DNA of 64,000 nucleotides from NCBI GenBank assembly GCA_963667815.1, contig OY764021.1; one strand, 5' to 3'. Source of the stretch: Saccharicrinis sp963667815. Lineage in GTDB: Bacteria > Bacteroidota > Bacteroidia > Bacteroidales > Marinilabiliaceae. Every line of letters begins with the position of its first letter. The stretch's first letter is position 1. The position numbers and the translations under genes were made by a program. Below the pieces are notes generated by a model. It was given only the letters and a program-made list of their open reading frames with translations. It had not been told where the DNA came from and made no database searches. Positions 1 to 8,691 of the stretch are shown here, piece by piece.

Positions 1-49
1 TCAAATAACGCGCCAATTGAACACTAGACTTAACCAACCAATCACCACT

Positions 50-74
50 AAAAAAAAGCAGGACAAACCCTGCT
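50..74 (-). terminator. Rho-independent terminator after tatA
   Basis: Inverted repeat AGCAGG (57-62) and CCTGCT (69-74) around a 6-base loop. On the minus strand it is followed by a run of seven or more T. It lies about 50 bases past the tatA stop. Positions 1-49 hold nothing recognisable. Confidence 0.75.
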
Positions 75-125
75 ATTAACATCAAAAATCCCATATAAAT
101 TTATTTTCGTGACGGATATTAACAA

Positions 126-473
126 TTAAGATTTTATTTCAGAATCATTATTTTCATCCTGAGATTTGTTACCAATAGTATTGTCCGTTGTTGAAATATT
201 ACTCTTACTATCATGATCTTCTTTAAATGAACGACCAACCTCTTTAACATGAGCTTCAATATCTCTTTTGCTATCTTCCAGATCTTTTTTAAAGCCTTCC
301 GTACTTTCGGTAAATTCCTTTTTAATTTCGTCAGTTGCTTTACGAAATTCATATATACCCTTACCTAGGGTTCTTGCAAAATCAGGAATTTTATCAGCGC
401 CAAATAAAAGCAGAACTGCTAAAAAAACAAGGATAATTTCCCAACCTCCCAAACCTAAAAATAAAAAAATCAT
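126..473 (-). CDS. tatA: TatA/TatB-type twin-arginine translocase subunit
   Basis: A small membrane protein of the Tat pathway, which moves folded proteins across the inner membrane. The 115 residues begin with a short hydrophobic segment containing GGWEIILVFLAVLLLFG (about 9-25). The PDFARTLGKG hinge and amphipathic helix typical of TatA/TatB follow, then a long charged, disordered tail rich in K, E, D and S. Length fits TatA of Bacteroidota; TatB-like function cannot be excluded because the phylum often lacks a separate TatB. It lies directly downstream of secDF on the same strand, but a strong terminator between them suggests separate transcription. No tatC is present in the window. Confidence 0.9.
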   Translation of the reverse strand: MIFLFLGLGGWEIILVFLAVLLLFGADKIPDFARTLGKGIYEFRKATDEIKKEFTESTEGFKKDLEDSKRDIEAHVKEVGRSFKEDHDSKSNISTTDNTIGNKSQDENNDSEIKS

Positions 474-504
474 AGCTCAACGTTTACTTAATTATCCAAA
501 GATA

Positions 505-547
505 ATAAAAAACAAAACACCCTTTAAACACAAAGGTTTAAAGGGTG
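505..547 (-). terminator. Strong Rho-independent terminator after secDF
   Basis: Perfect 12-bp inverted repeat, caccctttaaac at 518-529 and its complement at 536-547, with a 6-base loop. On the minus strand it is followed by a T-rich tract (TTTTGTTTTTTATT). It sits 25 bases past the secDF stop and separates it from tatA. Confidence 0.9.
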
Positions 548-572
548 CCCATTTATCTTATAACACAAAAGC

Positions 573-3560
573 TTATTTCTTAGCTTTTCTTTTAGCTCTA
601 TTATCAATTACTGTAAATGCAATTGGAGTTGCAATAAATAATGATGAGTATGTACCTACTACTACACCAATTAATAAAGCAAATACGAAACCTTGAATAG
701 TTTCACCTCCAAATAAGAAGATTACAAGTAATACAACAAATGTTGTTAATGATGTATTTACTGTACGGCTAATTGTTGAGTTCAATGCTGAATCTACAAC
801 TGCATTTCTATCTCTTTTTGGATGTAATCCTAAGTACTCTCTAATACGGTCAAATACAACCACGGTATCATTGATTGAGTAACCAATTACTGTAAGGATA
901 GCCGCAATAAAGGCCTGATCAATTTCAAGACTAAATGGCACTACTTTATATAGTAAAGAGAAAACTCCTAACACAACCAATACATCATGTACTAAGGCTA
1001 ATAAAGCACCTAAGCCATACTCCCAATTACGGAATCGAATTAAAATATATAAGAAGATTACTAATAATGAGAATGCAATAGAATAATATGCCTTAGTTTT
1101 AATGTCTGTTGCAATAGTCGGTCCTACTTTTTGTGAACTCATTCTATAATCATTCACAAAATCTTCAAAGCTAGCACCACTAGCTACATATTGCTTTAAT
1201 CCATTATACAGTTTTTGCTCGATAGCATTATCTACATCTTCACCTGATTCATCAACCATGTAGTTGGTAGCTACTCTTACCTGATTGTCACCACCAAAAG
1301 TTTTCACCTCAACATGAGCACCTTCGAATTCATCAGCAAGAGATTTTTGTATATCAGTTGCAGAAACATCTTCCTGAAAACGTACTACATAAGTTCTACC
1401 TCCAGAAAAGTCAATACCTGACTTTAAACCTTGAGTAGCTAATGAACCAATACCAAATAAAATAACAACACCAGAAATGATATAGAATAAGTTTCTTTTC
1501 TCTAAAAACTTAACTTTAGTATTTTTCATAAAACCTAAAGTGAGTGTTGTTCCAAATTTGATATCTGAATTTTTATTCAACATTCTCTCAAAAATTAATC
1601 TTGTAATAAATATGGCTGAGAAAAATGAAGTGGCAATACCGATCATTAATGTTGTAGCAAAACCTTTAATTGGTCCTGTACCAAACATAAATAATATTAA
1701 ACCAGTAAGGAAGGTTGTTACGTTCGAGTCAATAATCGCTGAAAATGCGTTTTTGTAACCATCTGTAACAGCTAATTTAACACCTTTCCCTGATCCTAAT
1801 TCCTCACGAATACGCTCATAAATAAGTACGTTAGCATCCACTGACATACCAATTGTTAATACAATACCAGCAATACCAGGAAGTGTTAAAACTGCTCCAA
1901 ATGAAGCTAATACACCTAAAATAAAGAACATGTTTGCTAATAAAGCAATATCAGATACAGCTCCAGCTTTAAATCCATAATAGAAAATCATATAAGCAAG
2001 TACCACTAAGAAAGCCCATGCAAATGAAGACAAACCTGAATTTACAGCTTCCTGTCCTAAAGAAGGACCAACAACTGTATCTTCAACAATTCTTGCTGGA
2101 GCAGGTAATTTACCTGATTTAAGAATATTAGCTAAATCTTCTGCTTCTTTTGCATCAAAATCTCCACTAATAGAACTACTTCCGTTAGGAATTTCCGTAT
2201 TAACATTTGGATAACTATATACATATCCATCTAAAACAACAGCTATACTTTTACCAATATTTGCTTTTGTTAAACGAGCCCATACATTAGAACCTTCTGC
2301 ATTCATCCTCATGCTAACTTCATAGCCTCCTTGAGGAGTAACTGATTTACTAGCATTTGTAATAACATCTCCTTCTAGAGGTGCTCGGCCATCATGTGTG
2401 GTTACTTTAATAGCAACTAACTCATAAATTTCCTGCTTACTCATTGTTCCATCTTCCAACTCATTTTGTGGAAGTGGTTTTACTCCCCATAAAAATCTTA
2501 CATTTTTAGGAAATAATGCACGAATTTGATCCATTTGTAAATATGCATTTACTTTTGATGTATCCTGCACTAAGGCATAACCAACTAATGGACCTCTTTG
2601 ACGTTGCGAAGGCTGTAAAACTGAAAATAGCGACTTTTGAGATTGCATAGCTAAAGAATCTACTTTAGTACTATCTGATTCAATTGCACTTAAAAGACCT
2701 TCTGCACCATCTTTTTCTGCAGGAGTTTCAACTGCTTCTGCAACTTCAGCTCCTTCTTCAGTTTTATTTAACTCATCTTTTGCTTTTTCAATTTCGATTA
2801 CTTTATTATTAGCAGCAATTAAGTTACTAACCAATTCTGTAATTTCATATGTTTCCCAAAACTCAAGACTTGCTGTTCCCTGAAGTAATTTACGAACCCT
2901 TTGCGGATCTTTAATACCAGGAAGTTCAACAAGTACGCGACCAGCTTTTTCTAACTTCTGAATATTTGGCTGTGTTACACCGAAACGGTCGATACGAGTA
3001 CGAAGAATATTAAATGCATTATCAATTGCACTTTGCGATTCTGCTCTAATTACTTTTAACACTTCTTCGTTAGAAGTATTATAATCGATTTTTCCTTTAA
3101 GCTCTACAGTATTAAAAATTGCAGCTAAGCGAGCCTCTGAATCTAACTCAGAGAAAGCTTTATAAAATAAAGTAATAAAATCTTCTGAAGAAGATTTTTC
3201 TTTTTGTTCTGCAATCTGTAATGCTTCGTTAAAGGTATTATCTGAATTGTAATTAGATAAAGCTTTTAAAATATCAGCAACTTTTACCTCAAGAATAAGG
3301 TTCATACCTCCTTTAAGGTCAAGACCAAAGTTGATTTCCTTCTCTTTACACTCTTTATAAGTATATTTTCTTCCGAAGAAATTATATATCGGCTCATTTG
3401 CAACCGAATCCAAATAATTTATTTCAACTTGCGGATCTCCATTTGCTATTTCTTTTGCCTTACTCTCTTCCTGTCTGGTTTGATAAGTAAATATCAACTG
3501 ATATAAACTTACTAAAGCTAGTAGGATGGCAAAAACTCTGATCGCTCCTTTGTTTTGCAT
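573..3560 (-). CDS. secDF: Protein translocase subunit SecDF (fused SecD-SecF)
   Basis: Inner-membrane accessory of the SecYEG channel that uses proton flow to pull secreted proteins out. The 995 residues hold a complete SecD half followed by a complete SecF half, the fused form usual in Bacteroidota. An N-terminal membrane anchor leads to the SecD motif FGLDLKGGMNLILEV (about 78-92). Then come a large periplasmic P1 region with an acidic low-complexity insert near 250-320 and a first six-helix RND block containing GIVLTIGMSVDANVLIYERI. SecF starts near 680 with GIDFSGGRTYVVRF and ends in a second RND block carrying GYSINDTVVVFDRIRE. Both RND halves keep the conserved D and R residues of the proton path. 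It is probably monocistronic. Confidence 0.97.
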   Translation of the reverse strand: MQNKGAIRVFAILLALVSLYQLIFTYQTRQEESKAKEIANGDPQVEINYLDSVANEPIYNFFGRKYTYKECKEKEINFGLDLKGGMNLILEVKVADILKALSNYNSDNTFNEALQIAEQKEKSSSEDFITLFYKAFSELDSEARLAAIFNTVELKGKIDYNTSNEEVLKVIRAESQSAIDNAFNILRTRIDRFGVTQPNIQKLEKAGRVLVELPGIKDPQRVRKLLQGTASLEFWETYEITELVSNLIAANNKVIEIEKAKDELNKTEEGAEVAEAVETPAEKDGAEGLLSAIESDSTKVDSLAMQSQKSLFSVLQPSQRQRGPLVGYALVQDTSKVNAYLQMDQIRALFPKNVRFLWGVKPLPQNELEDGTMSKQEIYELVAIKVTTHDGRAPLEGDVITNASKSVTPQGGYEVSMRMNAEGSNVWARLTKANIGKSIAVVLDGYVYSYPNVNTEIPNGSSSISGDFDAKEAEDLANILKSGKLPAPARIVEDTVVGPSLGQEAVNSGLSSFAWAFLVVLAYMIFYYGFKAGAVSDIALLANMFFILGVLASFGAVLTLPGIAGIVLTIGMSVDANVLIYERIREELGSGKGVKLAVTDGYKNAFSAIIDSNVTTFLTGLILFMFGTGPIKGFATTLMIGIATSFFSAIFITRLIFERMLNKNSDIKFGTTLTLGFMKNTKVKFLEKRNLFYIISGVVILFGIGSLATQGLKSGIDFSGGRTYVVRFQEDVSATDIQKSLADEFEGAHVEVKTFGGDNQVRVATNYMVDESGEDVDNAIEQKLYNGLKQYVASGASFEDFVNDYRMSSQKVGPTIATDIKTKAYYSIAFSLLVIFLYILIRFRNWEYGLGALLALVHDVLVVLGVFSLLYKVVPFSLEIDQAFIAAILTVIGYSINDTVVVFDRIREYLGLHPKRDRNAVVDSALNSTISRTVNTSLTTFVVLLVIFLFGGETIQGFVFALLIGVVVGTYSSLFIATPIAFTVIDNRAKRKAKK

Positions 3561-3776
3561 CTGTACTTATGATTTTATTAATTTGTCAATTAAATTTGAT
3601 TTTCTTGAATTGCGCAAATATATTGTTTTTTTTTATAATAACCAGTGTTGACCAACATCCAAATGTAAATTGGCATTGGCTATTTAAAGATAAGATAACT
3701 ACGAAATTAACTTTATTTAAGAAATCAAACGAGAAATCTCTACGAAGCCCCTATACATCAACACATTAAAACATTA

Positions 3777-6227
3777 CTAAACTTCAACCACATTTTCGCC
3801 ATGTGCGCTCTTTAAAGTTTTTATAGAATGTAATAAAACAATAATAAATGAAAGTCCGAATATAACTAAACCTATTGCGACCATAACAAACCATGGCATT
3901 CTGCTATAATAGGCAAATCCGTTTAACCACAATTGAAGAACGAAGTAGGAAACAGGGATGGCAATGATTATTCCAGTCAGAATAAACTGACCAACTTCTA
4001 CAAACAACTCATATAACAGTTGAACATGAGATGCTCCAATAATTTTTTTTATCTGAAATTCACTCATTTTCATTTCTGTAACATAGGTTGAAAAGGCTCT
4101 GATACCTAACCATGCCACAAAAATAGATAGTATTGCGAACAAAAACACCATTTTAAAAACCGTATGTTCTTCTTTTAAATTTTCATTCAAAATATCATCC
4201 AACATCTTAAATTCAAAAGGCTCTCCGTTAGTGTTTGATTTCCAAAACGTTGAAATTCCCCCTAGGACTTCATGATAAGATACTTTATCTGAAATTCTAA
4301 TAATAAGATTTTCATATGCACTTCCCTTAGGTAACTCCATTAAAACCAATGGACGTATTGGATATTGAATAGGTTCAAAATGAAAATCTTTTGAAACTCC
4401 CACAATAGAAAAACCATAGTCCCACTTACCAGCATCGACAAAATTTATTTTCTTTCCCAAGGGTCTGGGCATATTGAGTGACTTCTTTGTTGCTGCAGTA
4501 ATAACAATGTCCCGGGACATTTTTTCATTTGTTGTTTCCCACATATCTCCGGCACTAAAATTAACTTGTAACGTTTTTAAAAAGTCTTTTTCAACAAAAT
4601 TATAAGATAGTAATACCATCTTTTCTCCCCCTTTGCTCATATATTTAAACGATTGCAAAGGCACCTCTTTACCTACTATATATTTACATGCCGAAACATC
4701 TGTTACACCTTGAATAGATTTCAGTTGCTCTTTTACTGTAGTAAAATCACTACCTAATGCATGACCTCTTTCAACAACCATAACATTATGGCTATTAAAA
4801 CCCAAATCTTTACGCTCCAAATATTTCAAATTCCAGTACATACCTAATGTAAGTATAACCAAAAAGGTTGCAACCACTACCTGTCCCACCGCAAGAGCAC
4901 CTCTGATCACCATACTTTTTTTTCCTAAAGCAAGACCTTTTTTAAAAATAACAACCTCCTTATATCTGGAAAAAGAAATAGCCGGATATAATCCCGAGAT
5001 AAGACCAACTAATAAAGTCAATAAAGTAACATAAAGAAAATCAATTCTGCTTTCCAAATTATTAATTCTTAAATCAAGATTAAATAATTTATTAAAGCCA
5101 GGTAATAAAAGCTCTGATAATACCAAGCCAATAAACAGGGCAATAAAACTATACGTAACTGCTTCAATTATAAACTGAATAAACAAATCATGACGTCCCT
5201 CTCCTGCTAATTTACGAACCCCTATTTCCATAACTCGCTTAGATGCTCGTGCCGTTGTTAAATTCATAAAGTTTATTGAGGTAACTACTAAAACAAAGAG
5301 TGCCAATGTCATAAATAAAACAACATAGATCTGCTTCGAATTTGGCTCCAATTCATTTTCGAGATTGGATTTTAAATGTATATCTTGAATTGCCTGCAGT
5401 TTAAATCGAATAGACTTTATACCCCCTGAAATATTACTATCTTCAGGATTTTGATACTTCGACACTTGTTTTTCAATTACTGCATCCAACTGATTGGCTA
5501 TCTTTGCAGTTAAATCAGTAGTATCCTTGGCTACAATATAGGTATATCGATCTAATTGTAACCAATAGCTTTTTAGCTCTTTAATTTCTTGTTCGCTTTT
5601 ACCTTTATATAGCTTATCTATTGCTTTATGAGAAGCAATAAAATCACAATGAAAATGAGTATTCGTAGGAAACTCATCACACACACCTTTTACCACAAAC
5701 ACTAATCCATTATCCAATTTAATCTGCTTACCAAGTGGGTTATCATCTCCAAAATACTTTTTTGCAATACGCCTGGTAATAACAACGTCTTCATCTGACT
5801 TTAATAAAGTATGTATATCTCCTTTTATCAGAGGAATATCAAAAACATTAAAGAAAGAGGTATCTGCATAATAGAAGTTATCTTCGTTAAATTTCTTTTC
5901 TTGAAAACTAACCAATTTATTAATTCCCCGAACTATTTTTACAGACTGAGTAACTTCTTCAAAATTATTTAATAGATAATCTGACAAAGGATTTGGGGTA
6001 ACTGCACTTTCAAAATAATTATCACCAATTACCCCCTCTGTATAAACCCTGTAGATATTCTTACAATTAGAAAAATGCTGATCATAATTGATCTCATTTC
6101 TAACATAAAGAAGAACTATAATACTAATTGTGATGCCAATAGAAAGTCCAATAACGTTTATAATCGCATCTGATCGAAAACGAAACAAGGAGCGTATGGC
6201 TATTTTTATGTCTTTAAAAATTCTCAT
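3777..6227 (-). CDS. MacB/FtsX-like ABC transporter permease
   Basis: Permease half of an ABC system of the MacB/FtsX mechanotransmission type. The 816 residues begin with a transmembrane helix (about 20-43) and a periplasmic MacB core domain. Three helices of a first FtsX domain follow (about 285-425). A second helix near 443 then starts a second periplasmic core and a C-terminal FtsX block (about 680-800), so this is one of the double-length permeases common in Bacteroidota. It starts 4 bases after its ATPase and is surely co-transcribed with it. The unit diverges from a sigma-54-type two-component system, so envelope stress or export of a lipid or peptide is plausible. No substrate can be read from the sequence. 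Confidence 0.88.
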   Translation of the reverse strand: MRIFKDIKIAIRSLFRFRSDAIINVIGLSIGITISIIVLLYVRNEINYDQHFSNCKNIYRVYTEGVIGDNYFESAVTPNPLSDYLLNNFEEVTQSVKIVRGINKLVSFQEKKFNEDNFYYADTSFFNVFDIPLIKGDIHTLLKSDEDVVITRRIAKKYFGDDNPLGKQIKLDNGLVFVVKGVCDEFPTNTHFHCDFIASHKAIDKLYKGKSEQEIKELKSYWLQLDRYTYIVAKDTTDLTAKIANQLDAVIEKQVSKYQNPEDSNISGGIKSIRFKLQAIQDIHLKSNLENELEPNSKQIYVVLFMTLALFVLVVTSINFMNLTTARASKRVMEIGVRKLAGEGRHDLFIQFIIEAVTYSFIALFIGLVLSELLLPGFNKLFNLDLRINNLESRIDFLYVTLLTLLVGLISGLYPAISFSRYKEVVIFKKGLALGKKSMVIRGALAVGQVVVATFLVILTLGMYWNLKYLERKDLGFNSHNVMVVERGHALGSDFTTVKEQLKSIQGVTDVSACKYIVGKEVPLQSFKYMSKGGEKMVLLSYNFVEKDFLKTLQVNFSAGDMWETTNEKMSRDIVITAATKKSLNMPRPLGKKINFVDAGKWDYGFSIVGVSKDFHFEPIQYPIRPLVLMELPKGSAYENLIIRISDKVSYHEVLGGISTFWKSNTNGEPFEFKMLDDILNENLKEEHTVFKMVFLFAILSIFVAWLGIRAFSTYVTEMKMSEFQIKKIIGASHVQLLYELFVEVGQFILTGIIIAIPVSYFVLQLWLNGFAYYSRMPWFVMVAIGLVIFGLSFIIVLLHSIKTLKSAHGENVVEV

Positions 6228-6231
6228 CTAT

Positions 6232-6909
6232 CTACCTCAACATTTTTTCTCTAACCAAATGGCCATCGAACACCTGAACAATTTTTTGTCCCTTTGCAGC
6301 AACACTTTCCGAATGGGTAAAAACCATAATTGCTGTACCATTTTCGTTTATTCGATTTAAAATATCTAAAACTTCCAACCCATCAGACGAATTCAATTTA
6401 CCCGTAGGTTCATCTGCAATAATTACCAATGGATCTATAACAACAGCTCTTGCAATTGATGCTTTTTGCTTTTCAACTCCAGTTAAATCTTTAAGAAAAT
6501 ACTTTTGTCGATGCATCAGATTCATTTCACTCAACACCTTTAATACCCTTTGCTTTCTTTCTGCTTTTTTTATTTTCTGGTAAACCAATGGTAATTCAAC
6601 ATTTTCATAAACCGACAACTCTTCAACCAAACGTGAGTCACTAAACAAATATCCTACCCTACCTCTACGATACATTAGTCGTTGCCTTTCATTCATATCC
6701 ACAACTGACTGCCCATCAAAAATTAACTCTCCCGAGGTAGGATAATCCAATAAACCCAAAATATTTACAAGCGAACTTTTCCCACTTCCGGAAGGACCAT
6801 AAAAGGTAACATAATCTCCTCTTTCAACATTAAGATTAATATTGCTTAATGCCTGGTGTACTACTTCACCTGTTCTATATTCTTTTGATATGTCAATTGC
6901 TTGAATCAT
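6232..6909 (-). CDS. ABC transporter ATP-binding protein, LolD/MacB type, with degenerate motifs
   Basis: ATPase partner of the downstream FtsX-like permease; 225 residues, the normal length. Walker A (GPSGSGKSS, about 39-47), Walker B with the catalytic glutamate (IIADEP) and the H-loop histidine (FTHSES) are intact. The Q-loop glutamine is replaced (LFSDSRL where VFQxFNL is usual). The signature LSGGQ has become LTGVE, and the D-loop reads GKLNSS instead of GNLDS. The altered residues are those that complete the ATP site across the dimer interface. The protein may hydrolyse ATP slowly, or act in a heterodimer or as a regulated switch. The reading frame is intact and codon use looks normal, so this is not simple decay. 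Confidence 0.85.
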   Translation of the reverse strand: MIQAIDISKEYRTGEVVHQALSNINLNVERGDYVTFYGPSGSGKSSLVNILGLLDYPTSGELIFDGQSVVDMNERQRLMYRRGRVGYLFSDSRLVEELSVYENVELPLVYQKIKKAERKQRVLKVLSEMNLMHRQKYFLKDLTGVEKQKASIARAVVIDPLVIIADEPTGKLNSSDGLEVLDILNRINENGTAIMVFTHSESVAAKGQKIVQVFDGHLVREKMLR

Positions 6910-6984
6910 TCTCCTAAAAACTATTTCCGTATTTACTACTCAATTCCCCTATGTTTTGCCAAACTGTACGATTTTGCAACAGAT

Positions 6985-7004
6985 AGTGTTCACAAACGTA
7001 CACT
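6985..7004. promoter_or_regulatory. Putative response-regulator operator, copy 1
   Basis: AGTGTTC, six bases, GTACACT: a 7-6-7 dyad with one mismatch, 76 bases upstream of the ABC start codon. It has the same half-sites and spacing as the copy at 7253-7272. Confidence 0.6.
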
Positions 7005-7252
7005 AATAATGTAAATATATTTAACTATTCAACCATTAATTTTAGAACAATGCAATAAAAAACAAAATCCACAAATCCCTTAACCTACTATATCACTGCC
7101 CATTACATCAAACAGTTAACTATTTTACTAACTCAAAATAAGTTTGACAACACAAATTATTACATCATTTATTATGCCAGCCACCTTAAGCTCTTATAAT
7201 CAAGCATATTATACATTCGGCATTTTTTTTGATAAACCAATTGTCACAATAT

Positions 7253-7272
7253 AGTGTTCATAATAGAACACT
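7253..7272. promoter_or_regulatory. Putative response-regulator operator, copy 2
   Basis: AGTGTTC, ATAATA, GAACACT: a perfect 7-6-7 palindrome 45 bases upstream of the response-regulator start. A dimer of the Fis-type helix-turn-helix of the adjacent regulator is the natural candidate ligand, which would make this both an enhancer for the ABC unit and an autoregulatory site. Confidence 0.68.
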
Positions 7273-7317
7273 TTTTATGTTGAATATATTATATTTAAAA
7301 AATAAAACTCTTTTCCT

Positions 7318-8691
7318 ATGGAAAATAAAAGTGGAAGAATACTTGCTATTGATGACAATGAGGACATATTATTTGCATTAAAGCTACTACTAAAACCTCA
7401 CGTTGAATATATAAAAACAGAAAATGATCCAACCAAGATTCCAGCCATCTTGAAAGATGATCAATTTGATGTTATTTTACTGGATATGAACTTCTCCAAA
7501 GATGCGATTAGTGGACAGGAAGGTTTTCAGTATCTAAAACAAATCCTTGATATAGATCCATCTGCTGTTGTATTGTTTATAACTGCATATGGAGATGTTG
7601 AAAAATCAGTAAAAGCAATTAAGGCTGGTGCTACTGATTTTATATTAAAGCCCTGGCAAAACGAGAAGATTCTTGCTACAATTTCTTCTGCAGTTAAACT
7701 TAGAAAATCCAGAGATGAGGTTCATGAATTAAAAGAAAAGCAACACGAAATTAATACCATTATGGATCAGCCTTTCGCTGATTTTATTGGAGTTTCGCCT
7801 GGGATGCAACAAGTTTTTAACACAATAAAAAAAGTTGCTAAAACAGATGCTAACGTTTTAATACTAGGTGAAAATGGAACAGGAAAAGAACTTGTTGCAA
7901 GAGCATTACACCGAAACTCTCTAAGACAGGATGAGGGTTTCGTTAGCGTAGACCTTGGAGCATTAAGCGAAACTCTCTTTGAAAGTGAGTTATTTGGTCA
8001 TGTTAAAGGAGCATTTACGGATGCAAAAGCAGATCGTCCAGGTAGGTTTGAACTAGCAAATAAGGGCACCATCTTTCTTGATGAAATTGGAAACTTATCT
8101 CTTCCTTTTCAGGCAAAATTATTAACTGTATTGGAACGCAGAGAAGTTACAAGAGTGGGTGCAAACAAACCAAAACCAATAGATATCAGGTTAATTAGTG
8201 CAACCAATATGCCACTTAGAGATATGGCAGAGAAAGATGATTTCAGAATGGATTTATTATACAGACTTAATACAGTTGAAATAGAACTTCCTCCTTTGCG
8301 AGAAAGACCTGAAGACATACCTGTTTTAGCTGATCATTTCTTAAAAATATTTTCTAAGAAATATAAGAAACCTGCAAAATTATCTAAAAGTGCATTAAAT
8401 AAACTATCTCACTATCATTGGCCAGGAAACGTCAGAGAATTTCAGCATGTTTTAGAAAGGGCTGTAATTTTAGGAGACACACCAACACTCTCACATGACG
8501 ATCTTCAATTATCTCCACAAAGATCATCTTCAGAAGGTATTGAACTAGAAACATATAATCTGGAAGAGGTTGAAAAAACAATTATTGAAAAAGTTTTAAG
8601 AATGAATCGAGGTAACATTTCTAAAGCTTCAAATGATCTTGGCTTAACTAGAACCTCATTATACAGGAGAATGGAAAAATATGGTTTATAA
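7318..8691 (+). CDS. NtrC-family sigma-54-dependent response regulator
   Basis: Transcription activator of a two-component system; 457 residues with the full NtrC layout. The receiver (1-125) has DD at 12-13, phosphoacceptor D56 and the conserved K in FILKPW. The AAA+ domain (about 155-390) has Walker A GENGTGK (184-190) and Walker B TIFLDEI (251-257). The sigma-54 contact loop reads GAFTDA (231-236) instead of GAFTGA. A Fis-type helix-turn-helix closes the protein (about 425-457). It overlaps the next kinase gene by 11 bases, so the two are translationally coupled. It probably controls the divergent ABC exporter through the two palindromes in the shared promoter region. Confidence 0.93.
   Translation: MENKSGRILAIDDNEDILFALKLLLKPHVEYIKTENDPTKIPAILKDDQFDVILLDMNFSKDAISGQEGFQYLKQILDIDPSAVVLFITAYGDVEKSVKAIKAGATDFILKPWQNEKILATISSAVKLRKSRDEVHELKEKQHEINTIMDQPFADFIGVSPGMQQVFNTIKKVAKTDANVLILGENGTGKELVARALHRNSLRQDEGFVSVDLGALSETLFESELFGHVKGAFTDAKADRPGRFELANKGTIFLDEIGNLSLPFQAKLLTVLERREVTRVGANKPKPIDIRLISATNMPLRDMAEKDDFRMDLLYRLNTVEIELPPLRERPEDIPVLADHFLKIFSKKYKKPAKLSKSALNKLSHYHWPGNVREFQHVLERAVILGDTPTLSHDDLQLSPQRSSSEGIELETYNLEEVEKTIIEKVLRMNRGNISKASNDLGLTRTSLYRRMEKYGL

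Larger units (their letters stand above)
6910..7317. other. Divergent intergenic region with two operator copies
   Basis: A 408-bp AT-rich region between the ABC unit (minus) and the two-component unit (plus). It holds the two palindromes listed separately. No convincing -24/-12 sigma-54 promoter was found; the nearest match, at 7218-7233, has CGGCA but lacks the downstream GC. Confidence 0.6.

Noticed and set aside
268..696. A 142-codon plus-strand frame over tatA and the secDF end
   Set aside because: It is a shadow frame opposite tatA and secDF and spans their terminator.
7218..7233. Sigma-54 -24/-12 promoter before the response regulator
   Set aside because: CGGCA is present but the -12 GC is replaced by GA, and the operator lies downstream of it, which does not suit an enhancer.
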